64,000 bases of DNA from Linnemannia hyalina (Eukaryota; Mortierellomycota; Mortierellomycetes; Mortierellales; Mortierellaceae): NCBI GenBank assembly GCA_019671135.1, contig JAHRHY010000001.1, positions 3,162,001-3,226,000 of the forward strand, given 5' to 3'. Positions 51,337 to 59,129 of the stretch are shown here, one piece after another. The notes beneath the pieces were generated by a model that was not told where the DNA came from, made no database searches, and was given only the letters and a program-made list of their open reading frames with translations. Numbering within the stretch: the first letter of the stretch is position 1; every line of letters begins with the position of its first letter. Both the position numbers and the translations under genes were made by a program.

Positions 51337-52054
51337 ATAATTGTCAAAAGAATCGAGCATTTGTTCTTCTTTTGGAATGCACTTGCACTAATACTATTAT
51401 TAGCTGTAGCACATCTTGTATTTTTATCAACCCTTTACTTCCACAATTAAAAGTACTTCTAGTTTTATCGCAACTACCCTCGCTTCTCGAGAAGCACCTT
51501 GTATTGAAGTTTTAACAACAACTGCCATTCATTCACTCCTCCTAGCGGTTCGAATGATCAATTCTGGCGAAGGGGGATTTGCAACAAAATAAATGGACGA
51601 GCGAAACGAACATGGGCACAGGTCAAGTCTACCCTCCATTGTACAACAGCAGTGGAAACTAAACATGGGAAGAGAGATAACAATCAATAGGGGAGTGAAG
51701 GTTGCTTGGGTTGGAACAAACACGTTCTTACTGTCGTGTTGGCACCAACGGGCGGGTACGATAGTTATGCTCTTCAAGGACAGTACGTTTATCCGTGAAA
51801 AGATACCATGACGTCTGTTACTGCAGAGGGGTTGTTGTTCCTGCAGGAACACTCTTTTCAAGCCCTCGCCCCAGGAGCAAAGTCGACGAACATTTGGGCT
51901 GTTGCATTTCTCAAAACTCCAAAAACATGCGAAGAGGATTTCACTCGCTCTTTCTTCCTTTCTCAAAAAGTTTCACCTCTTATCCATTCACCCTTCCAAC
52001 TCACTCACTTGCTCCTTTCACTACAAACAAAAACACACACACACACACACAAAA
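51337..52054. other. Spacer before the small-protein cluster
   Basis: This 0.7-kb region lies between the OPT gene and the first small membrane protein. It has no supportable gene. It ends with a (CA)n tract and AAAA immediately before the ATG at 52055. Confidence 0.6.
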
Positions 52055-52456
52055 ATGAACGCCTGGGTCATTATTGTCCTTCTCTTCATATCCATTGTGA
52101 TGTGCTGCTGGGTTACTGCAGATCCCCGCGCAAAGAAACCCGACAGCACCATCAAACCTCCCCAAACAGTCCTCCCTGTCCACGCACCACTTACCAACAA
52201 CTACAGCAGGCCTCTCAACTACCCTCCGCCTGTTGCTACCAACTTCGCCAGCGAAAACACATATACAAACACCATGGGTATCCAGCTACAAGTCGCTCCT
52301 CCAGTCACCGTCGACATGTCTCCCAATGCCCCGCTGCCTATGTATACACCGAATCCATCATTCCAGGACATTCAGTTCTCAAGTCATCCACAGCCCCGCT
52401 ATGTTACCACCGTTGCCGAAGTCCCCGAACCCGTGGAGTTAGTGACGAGAACATAG
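52055..52456 (+). CDS. Small N-terminally anchored protein, intact member of a local family
   Basis: I do not recognise it. The frame is intronless, 133 aa. Residues 4-20 are hydrophobic (WVIIVLLFISIVMCCWV), a signal anchor or signal peptide. The rest is Pro/Thr/Asn-rich, with NYPPPV near residue 49-54 and a C-terminal block GIQLQVAPPV ... DIQFSSHPQPRYV. That block is shared with the degraded copy at 53689-54358 (SIRLQGAPSV ... DIQFSSHPRPNV), which argues that this frame is real coding sequence under past selection. The ATG at 52055 sits in AAAAATGA, preceded by a CA-rich leader. The frame is open upstream but without another ATG that preserves the anchor position. Function unknown; surface or endomembrane location inferred. 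Confidence 0.68.
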   Translation: MNAWVIIVLLFISIVMCCWVTADPRAKKPDSTIKPPQTVLPVHAPLTNNYSRPLNYPPPVATNFASENTYTNTMGIQLQVAPPVTVDMSPNAPLPMYTPNPSFQDIQFSSHPQPRYVTTVAEVPEPVELVTRT

Positions 52457-52724
52457 TCTTAACAAAGCACATACTTCGTCTTTTTTTTTGTATATACCCC
52501 CCCTCTTATCCATTATAATACACTCGACCCCACTTTCTTTCTGCAGACAAGAAGAAGTTGCAACTGTTTGGGTTTGTTATTTTGTTTAGTTTACTTGTGA
52601 TATTCTGAGGCAACAGAGAGAAAGAGAGAGAGAAAGAGAAGGAAAAGTGGGCTGTGGCAGAAGCTTAAGTTTACCTCGCCATTGATTCATCAGTTACCTG
52701 GCATTTGGAACACAGTGTCGGTCA

Positions 52725-53174
52725 ATGAAAATGAATTTAACCTTTCTACTTCATCTTCCGAGCTCATCACCAACTTTGATATCAACCATCAACACCACTC
52801 ATTCACTCATTCCCCCCGCCCCTCGCCCGATTGCTGTACTGTACGTCTCGATCGCGTTTCTTGTCCTGGCAGTCCTTGTCCTCAGCTTTCTTCGCGGAAG
52901 ATATAAACAACAACCAACGACGCTATTGACCGAGGGTCCGTTTTAGGCGAAAACACGCAAAAATCCTCATTACGTACCTCCATCTAGAGGTGTCCCTGCT
53001 TCAGCTTCACCACCCTCTACAGCAACAAGATTCAATACCGACCCTCTGAGCGGAAATGGACCTCAGATGAACACCTCAAGCAGCACCAACAACGGAAACA
53101 ATTCGTTTTGGACGAAGACACGAAACAAACCCCCATTACATTCCTCCAGCGATTTCATGTTCCTCGGCTTGTGA
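52725..53174 (+). pseudogene. Small membrane protein interrupted by in-frame TAG; possible decaying paralogue
   Basis: The first frame (52725-52946, 73 aa) has a Ser/Thr/Pro-rich N-terminus and one membrane segment (VLYVSIAFLVLAVLVLSFL). It stops at TAG (52944-52946), but the same frame stays open to 53174. The sequence around the stop, TTT-TAG-GCG-AAA-ACA-CGC, is repeated 165 bp later as TTT-TGG-ACG-AAG-ACA-CGA. The stop therefore lies where the second repeat has Trp. The second repeat carries a one-base insertion that destroys its own NPHY-PP segment. Both lesions suggest decay. Alternatives are a genuine 73-aa protein ending at TAG, or splicing that uses TTTTAG as an acceptor (a GTACGT donor exists at 52841). 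Confidence 0.5.
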
Positions 53175-53249
53175 TTTTCCGTAGTCGTGCCATCCAAACA
53201 CGGCAAGGACGACGACGAAGATGATGCCAACAACAATGTAGACTTTCAT
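53136..53249 (-). CDS. Candidate 37-residue membrane microprotein
   Basis: This short frame reads ATG AAA GTC TAC ... and encodes an N-terminal hydrophobic segment (VYIVVGIIFVVVLAVFGW) followed by a polar tail (HDYGKSQAEEHEIAGGM) and TAA. The composition is typical of small single-pass proteins, and a clean CACCACCACGACC leader precedes the ATG. It overlaps the end of the degenerate frame on the other strand by 39 bp. No family recognised; it could be chance. Confidence 0.35.
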   Translation of the reverse strand: MKVYIVVGIIFVVVLAVFGWHDYGKSQAEEHEIAGGM

Positions 53250-53688
53250 GGTCGTGGTGGTGAAAACGAGACGGAGGGGTTGGTGAAGGAGATTGGGTGA
53301 GTGAAATAGAAGTGAGGAGGAGGAAAGAGAGATAGAAAAGGAATAACAAGTACGTTTGTTTACGCATCATCTGACAACAGAGCAGAAAAGTCTCGTCGAA
53401 GAGAGGAAAAACAGGTTTAAAGGTTGCAACACCGCGTCCTGCTTTTGAGACAAGAGCGCTGCAAGGTGATTCTTGCGTGGTTTCTTCAAAGGATCCCAGG
53501 GCAAGGTTTATGTTTGTTTGTTTTCACACTCGCCACTGGCCCTCATTTGTTTTCTTTGCTTTATTAAAAAAGTCATTATTACTCAGCAACTTTCGATCCA
53601 CTCCCTCTACTCCCACTCGTTTCCTTCCTTCCAACTTCATACTTTATCCCGTCACTCCTTACTTTCTGCTCCATCAAAGCAAAACCCA
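53250..53688. other. Spacer inside the small-protein cluster
   Basis: This 0.44-kb region has no supportable gene. The right end is CT-rich and leads into the ATG at 53689. Confidence 0.55.
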
Positions 53689-54358
53689 ATGGCATCGACT
53701 GTCGTTTACCGCGCAGAAACAGGCAACGCCACCCAAAATAACACATCAAATAAGACGCCACCAACCGAGCGGCAAGATGGGTTCATCGTCCTCAAGCCTC
53801 GTACCCCCTCGAACAACACCGGCATCCCAAAGCCCATCGAACGAGTCAAAGGGCGATCATTATCAAACCTCGGTCACCACAACCCGTTTCTCCAACAAAA
53901 CCGGCTGCCACTACCCACTACAAACCACCCGCGGTTCCTTCTGCCTGGGGGTTGATCCGCCCCTCGGACGAATCCTCCACAAGCTCAACAGCAGCTGCCA
54001 ATCATTTCGCCATCACCGGTCGCCATCCCACCAACAGAGTAAACCAACAGTTTGAGCATTCGATTGCAAGGCGCTCCAAGTGTATCATTGTCGGTAACGC
54101 CAACACCAGCGCCAGTAAATCCCATGATACCTTTGTATCACCGTCTCCAGTGTATGCGAGCTCAGGGGATTGGACAAGCTCATACCGCTATCATGATCAA
54201 CGATCAGACACCTGCCCCTGCACATGCACAACCACGACATCCGCAACAGCCCCTACGCACTGGAAGATATCCAGTTCTCGAGCCATCCAAGACCCAATGT
54301 GGCGATCGTCATTCAGGCCGACGAAAACACCACCACTTGTGGATCGACCACGATCTGA
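53689..54358 (+). pseudogene. Frame-shifted relative of the 52055 small membrane protein
   Basis: Pieces of one protein appear in different frames. From the ATG at 53689 a frame reads MASTVVYRAETGNATQNN to about 53860. A second frame (about 53850-54050) reads TTHYKPPAVPSAWG. A third (about 54052-54130) reads SIRLQGAPSVSLSVTP, matching GIQLQVAPPVTVDMSP of the 52055 protein. A fourth (about 54240-54358) reads LEDIQFSSHPRPNVAIVIQ, matching FQDIQFSSHPQPRYVTTVA. I could not place introns with sound borders for all three frame changes, so decay by frameshifts is the simplest reading. A spliced gene with unusual introns is the alternative. The protein is not reconstructed here. Confidence 0.5.
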
Positions 54359-55110
54359 TCCGCATTGTCACTCCCTTACCACTTTATCATCACTATATAC
54401 CCTAATAGTTGTTTTGTGACATTGTAAGATACAAAGCGTGTATTTTTTCTTTCGATGGTATGGTGCAAGGAGCATGTTATTAATAAGTGGTTTGGATTTT
54501 TAAGGGTTTTTCTTACTATCAATTGGATGCAGCCAGGGTCATTCTTTGAAGAGTTCAAAGCACGAGGTTTGCCAAGTATTACTTGTGCTCTTTTTTGTTG
54601 CGCAACAAGGAAGGACATTGGGTGAAGTACATGTAGAATGGATAGGGGAGTAAAGAAAGGATCGAGCGGGAGACCAAGAGGGACTGAGAGGGAATGAAAA
54701 TACAGTGAAGTGCTCTCAAACGAAAAAAAACAAACAAAAAAGAAGGTCGAAAAGACAGAGAACCCATAATGAGATCTTTCCTTCCAACAACCGTTCCATC
54801 CCATACAGCCCAAAACCTTATTCTTGTTCAAAAATAACAGAACGCCGAGTTGAAAGCAGTCAATGCTTTGCAACTTTCGACTTTGGGTTCCGCCACTCTG
54901 GTCTGCCCTGGAGCCCGAATAGGAGGAGAAATAACATCCAGGCACACACTTTTCTCTTCTTTTGTTTCCTCTTTTTCCACTTCGAATCCTCGGTACCCCG
55001 TCCGCGTCGCTCTTGTTTCTTTTCAAAGAATCCCGTTCGCAAGCCGCTTCTACATACAAGCAACCCACACACCTCTATTGAACAAGGAAACAGCCACACA
55101 AACCAACAAA
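54359..55110. other. Spacer between the two small-protein groups
   Basis: This 0.75-kb region has no supportable gene. Its right end (about 54940-55110) is the C/T- then CA-rich leader of the first Cys-rich CaaX gene. Confidence 0.55.
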
Positions 55111-55500
55111 ATGGATCCACACGCCCAAGTCCAAGGAGAGTTCAACCAGTATTCAGAACAACGGAACCAAGAACAACTACTAGATCAGGTCGTCAACAGA
55201 AACAACTTCGGCATCGTATACGTCCCCCACGCAAACCTCTTTTCGTCGTCTTCTTCCACAGAACCTGCTTCCGTCATCCCTGTGACCACCATTACCGATG
55301 CTCCTATCGCTGGCGCACCCATGGTTGCCACTGCGATTCCTACTGGTGACATTTCTGCAGCTGCCGTCGTGCCGCCCGGACAGATCCCTGATACATCAGG
55401 AGGAGACTGTTGTAACGATTGTTGCGATTGTGGCGATTGTGGTGATTGTGGTGATTGTGGCGGATGTGATGGTGGTGGTGGCTGCTGCACCATTATGTGA
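55111..55500 (+). CDS. Cys-rich protein with C-terminal CaaX box (CTIM), paralogue 1
   Basis: I do not recognise a named family. The frame is intronless, 129 aa, starting ATGGATCCA. The N-terminal half is Gln/Asn-rich (DPHAQVQGEFNQYSEQRN). The middle is Ala/Thr/Pro/Val-rich (VIPVTTITDAPIAGAP). The tail from about residue 97 (GGDCCNDCCDC, then repeated C-G-D units, then GGGGCC) carries 16 cysteines in 30 residues and ends CTIM. A terminal Cys-x-Ile-Met matches the farnesyltransferase CaaX rule known from Ras and lamin B; the other cysteines could be palmitoylated or bind metal. Two neighbours (56289 and 58061) share this layout, so this is a tandem family. A polyadenylation signal lies at 55514. 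Membrane attachment at the inner leaflet is inferred. Confidence 0.7.
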   Translation: MDPHAQVQGEFNQYSEQRNQEQLLDQVVNRNNFGIVYVPHANLFSSSSSTEPASVIPVTTITDAPIAGAPMVATAIPTGDISAAAVVPPGQIPDTSGGDCCNDCCDCGDCGDCGDCGGCDGGGGCCTIM

Positions 55501-56288
55501 AAAACAATACAACAATAAAATATACCCCACACACAATCATTTTTCACTCTTTTTTTGTTTTTGTTTCCACACTATACCAATGATTTGACAGTTGGATAGA
55601 AAGACAACTCGTGTCTTGAATCTAAGCCGCGTCGTCGGCAGTCTATCAAGACACGCGCCTCTTCCTTTTCATTCGTCCTCTTTGAAAAAGCGCGAGTACG
55701 ATCTTCAATACTCTCATCGTCGGGGTTGTGGCTCTGATGTGAGTGTGGGCGCGGGAGGAGTATCGATGCTCGATGCTTTTGAAAAAAAAAAGAGGCTAGC
55801 AAAAATAGCAAAAAGAATAAAATAGGTCTCGAATCATGTCACACCGATTAAGCTATGTTTTCTGGGCTGTCATCGCAGTTGAACCTTCTACCCTCTTGCT
55901 CAGTGTCAGGTTTCCTCCTCGGAGTGGGTGCAGCCCAATGTTGCGTGCTCACATGCAGCATTTAGGGTATAAAAAACCCTATTCTCACACCCATTCTGCG
56001 TGCAGGATGAATGAAAAAGAGTAAAGTTGGCCAGTCATTCTCACAAGAGGAAAAAAAAAAAGTTGCCGACAAAGCTCTTAGTCTTGGTACGCTTCCTCTT
56101 TTAACTCCGCATAGGCGATTCGATCACCACCGACATGTCAAAGAGAAAGCCCACTTTGCGTTTGTTTTCTTAACCCCGTCTTTAAAAAGGACGAAGAATA
56201 TATTTTTGTTCCCATCACAGCAACACTTTCCCAGGACCCGCCTTCGATCCTCCCTTCCTCCTGACCACACAAGATTGCATACAAGACC
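55501..56288. other. Spacer between CaaX paralogues 1 and 2
   Basis: This 0.79-kb region has no supportable gene. It contains an AATAAA for paralogue 1 (55514-55519) and a TATAAAA at 55968-55974 framed by an AGGGT...ACCCT inverted repeat, a candidate promoter for paralogue 2 about 315 bp upstream of its ATG. Confidence 0.5.
55968..55974 (+). promoter_or_regulatory. Candidate TATA box for CaaX paralogue 2
   Basis: TATAAAA lies within AGGGTATAAAAAACCCT (55964-55980), so the TATA core sits in a small palindrome-like arrangement. It is about 315 nt from the ATG at 56289, a longish leader. Confidence 0.35.
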
Positions 56289-56630
56289 ATGGATCCAGCA
56301 GCACAAGCACAAGCAGAGTTGGAACAGCAACAACAACAACAACAACAACAGCAAAAGTCAAACGTCGTCGTTCATAACAACCTCGTCTTTCTCGACACCT
56401 ACCCTCACAGCCACCTGTCAACAACCGCCGACATCATCCCTCCAATCGACGCCACCCCTGCAATCGTCGCTACCGTACCAGAACCTCAGGGCCTTATGGA
56501 TGCCACTCTATCGACCGATATCCAGCCCGTCCAAGTTGCCCCCGCCGCCGGACAAACCTTGGACGATTCTGGAGACTGCTGCTGTGACGGTGGTAGTGGC
56601 GATGATGGCGATTGCTGCATCATCATGTAA
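56289..56630 (+). CDS. Cys-rich protein with C-terminal CaaX box (CIIM), paralogue 2
   Basis: The frame is intronless, 113 aa, starting ATGGATCCAGCAG as in paralogue 1 (ATGGATCCACACG). A Gln-rich N-terminus has a CAA/CAG run. The middle is Ile/Pro/Ala/Thr-rich (IIPPIDATPAIVATVPEPQG). A short acidic Cys tail (DDSGDCCCDGGSGDDGDCC) ends in CIIM, a predicted farnesylation box. The tail is shorter than in its two neighbours (six cysteines before the box region), as if the C-G-D repeats were lost or never expanded. The stop is immediately followed by AATAAA (56631), and ATCATGTAAAATAAA is identical in sequence to the end of paralogue 3, supporting recent common origin. No named family recognised. 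Confidence 0.7.
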   Translation: MDPAAQAQAELEQQQQQQQQQQKSNVVVHNNLVFLDTYPHSHLSTTADIIPPIDATPAIVATVPEPQGLMDATLSTDIQPVQVAPAAGQTLDDSGDCCCDGGSGDDGDCCIIM

Positions 56631-58060
56631 AATAAAAATAAATAGTCATATAACCACACTTTTCCTCACTTTCTCATTTGCTAAGTGATATGTCACGATG
56701 CATTGCAAACCTGGCTGGCCCCGCCTTCCTTGGTAAGCCAAGAAAGTGAAAGCGTGAAAGATTCCTCAAAAGCGTCATTATCTTTCTCTTATAGCGTGCT
56801 GTTGCTACCCAAACAACAATAGGTGTATCATGATTTTATGTGTGTGTTGACGATGGTGGCGTTAACCGAAAAAAAGTAGAAGGGAGCAACCCCTGACACC
56901 CCTGTCATTGTGCTTGCTCTCTGCGCATCGCCACCCTTGCCCGAAAGCCCTGAACTCAAAACTGGCGATAAAAATACTGCGGCTGAGACAGAGTGTGAGA
57001 CCAAGAAGATTATTAGATTGAATCGACGTGAACTGATAACAGTCAACAAAAATAAACAAGGCTCAAAGAGTGTTCACCCCTTCGCTGCATTACCCGCATC
57101 ATCTCTTCCTTCTCCCCTGCCCTCATCCTTTCATACTCTCTCCCTCTCTCCTTACCTTGTGCTTGTGCCTTTTTTTTCTTACGCCCTTACATGTATTTTT
57201 GGGCTTCTAGAAAAATTTATTCTTTCCAGCATGCAAAAATAGGAATGGAGGCGAGGTCGACCCCACTTCACATGTCCAGCTGCCACAAAATCCAAAATTC
57301 ATGAAAAAAAGGAAGGGGAAGCACACGCGAAAAAGAATGACGAGAATGGAAGGAACCGATGGAATGGTGAACAAGAAAAGAATGGATGAAAACGCAACTG
57401 AAGGAGAAAGGACCCTTCTTTTGACCAAGAGAGAGGGAGAGAGGGAGAGAAATCAAGACGGCGTAAAGAGTGAGGGAGGGCAAAAAAGACGGGATGAAAA
57501 GAAGGACGACCGGAGATTCACACATCGAGAATGCTCTCAATGAAAACAAACAGTTCAGCTCCGTGTATTCAAGTTTCCTTTCTCTCATTTTACCACCGCC
57601 ACTCCCTCCCTCTCGGTCGCCACATATACACACACACAGAGACAAACTTACGAAGGCCAATTGCCCAAAAGTCAATAATTCCAAAAATAACCCACGAGAA
57701 AAAGTGATGAAGGGGATACTTGACTTTCTTTAATTGCTTGGCCTTCAGCACATAGAGAGTAGGTAGATTGGCCATTCAGACGATGTAATGCCACACTCGC
57801 ACAAACGAGTATATATACCTCTGTTCGAACGCGTCCAAAAAAAAAAAAGTTACCATCCCAACGTCTTTTTTCTTTTCACACTGGCTCGTTTTTTTCGCTC
57901 TTTGTTACACCCTTTTCAGCCCTTCCACTTCACCTCTCACATTCATTTTACCTCACTGCGTTACTCTCTCTTTCAGCAACGCCTAAGCGCACATATACAA
58001 AAATCAACATATACACATCTCACATTTCATATACCACACAACATAGATCAATAGGCCGAC
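56631..58060. other. Spacer between CaaX paralogues 2 and 3
   Basis: This 1.4-kb region has no supportable gene. It contains A-rich purine tracts near 57300-57520, a TATATATA at 57810-57817 (244 nt upstream of paralogue 3), and a CT-rich to CA-rich leader at about 57860-58050. Confidence 0.55.
57810..57817 (+). promoter_or_regulatory. Candidate TATA box for CaaX paralogue 3
   Basis: TATATATA lies 244-251 nt upstream of the ATG at 58061 and before a pyrimidine-rich leader, the same layout as the OPT gene promoter. Confidence 0.45.
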
Positions 58061-58795
58061 ATGGATAAAAAGAATCCCACAGACTTTGTCCAAAGTGACC
58101 CAACAAAACAGCCACCCCCATACTCGTCTTCATCATCACCCGACGAAGACCAGGGCCAATCCCAATCCTCCGATGCCCAATCCGACAAAAAGAAACAGAA
58201 CTCTTCTTCTGGCCGAGGAGGCTCAGGCACCAATACCAACAACAACACCACCACCACCACCAACTTTGTCTACTTCAGCGACCCTACCTACAACTTCTCC
58301 ACCGCCAACACCACCTTCGCCGCCGCCGCCGATGGTGTGAACCTTTCCACGGCCGCTAATGTCGCCTACGGCAATCCATCTTTGACTCCGGTCATTTCCG
58401 TCCCTCCGGGTTTAAATACAGGGATGACCTCTGGCACCGATGCCTTGCCCTCTTCGAATATCTTCCCCGTCACCCAGGTGAGCTCTTCCGGACCAAGCGC
58501 CGACTTTTCATACTCTGGTGCAGCAGTATCCGCAGGAGGAGGAGGAGGAGGAGGAGGAGGAAGTGGTGGTGGTGGTAATGTTGGAGATGGAGGAGACTGC
58601 TGCAGAGATTGCGGAGATTGCAACTGCGACTGCCACTGCTGTGGCGACTGTACAGGCGACCCCTGTGCAGACCTCTGCGACGCCTTCAACGGCCTTTGTA
58701 GTCTCTTTGGCGACTGTTGCAACGCCGTAGGTGAATGCTGTGGAGTCTGTTGTGCTTGTTGCGATGGTTGCAGTGGCGGCTGCTCCATCATGTAA
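58061..58795 (+). CDS. Cys-rich protein with C-terminal CaaX box (CSIM), paralogue 3
   Basis: The frame is intronless, 244 aa, the largest of the three. The N-terminus is polar and Ser/Asp/Gln-rich with PPPYSSSSS and Asn/Thr runs. The middle has VYFSDPTYNF and VISVPPGLNTG. A (GGA)n-coded Gly run at about residues 161-175 precedes GDGGDCCRDCGDCNCDC. The tail then holds about 27 cysteines in 65 residues, some spaced along a weakly hydrophobic helix (LCDAFNGLCSLFGDCC), and ends GGCSIM. The final CSIM fits the CaaX box rule for farnesylation. The stop overlaps the start of AATAAA (58796-58801). It could be compared with CYSTM-type Cys-rich membrane modules, but those lack a CaaX end. Confidence 0.72.
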   Translation: MDKKNPTDFVQSDPTKQPPPYSSSSSPDEDQGQSQSSDAQSDKKKQNSSSGRGGSGTNTNNNTTTTTNFVYFSDPTYNFSTANTTFAAAADGVNLSTAANVAYGNPSLTPVISVPPGLNTGMTSGTDALPSSNIFPVTQVSSSGPSADFSYSGAAVSAGGGGGGGGGSGGGGNVGDGGDCCRDCGDCNCDCHCCGDCTGDPCADLCDAFNGLCSLFGDCCNAVGECCGVCCACCDGCSGGCSIM

Positions 58796-58801
58796 AATAA
58801 A
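58796..58801 (+). terminator. Polyadenylation signal of CaaX paralogue 3
   Basis: AATAAA follows directly after the TAA stop. The same stop-plus-signal arrangement is present in paralogue 2 (56628-56636). Confidence 0.5.
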
Positions 58802-59129
58802 GGCATATTCAGTGGTTTAAGTATACGAATCGTCATCGATGATGGACGGGTGGTGGGAAATGCAATGTTTGTTTACTTGTGAGCACCAACAAGTGTATTC
58901 TATAGGTGCTGGTCTACAAAAGGGCGAGCACAGGCATAATGATAATGATAATCTATGGATTTGAAAGAGGAGGGTGTGTGGAGGGAAGACATGAAACGTG
59001 CAATGAAAACAAAAAACAGGAGCTCATAAAAGTGTCAAAAAAGAAGAGAAAAGAAAAGAGAGAGATTGAGAGTAACGAACCCCGTTTCCTTAAACATCGA
59101 CCGACACACATGGCAAAGCAAGACGCCTC
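58802..59129. other. Convergent 3' spacer
   Basis: This 0.33-kb A-rich spacer lies between CaaX paralogue 3 and the thioesterase gene. I see nothing else in it. Confidence 0.6.
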
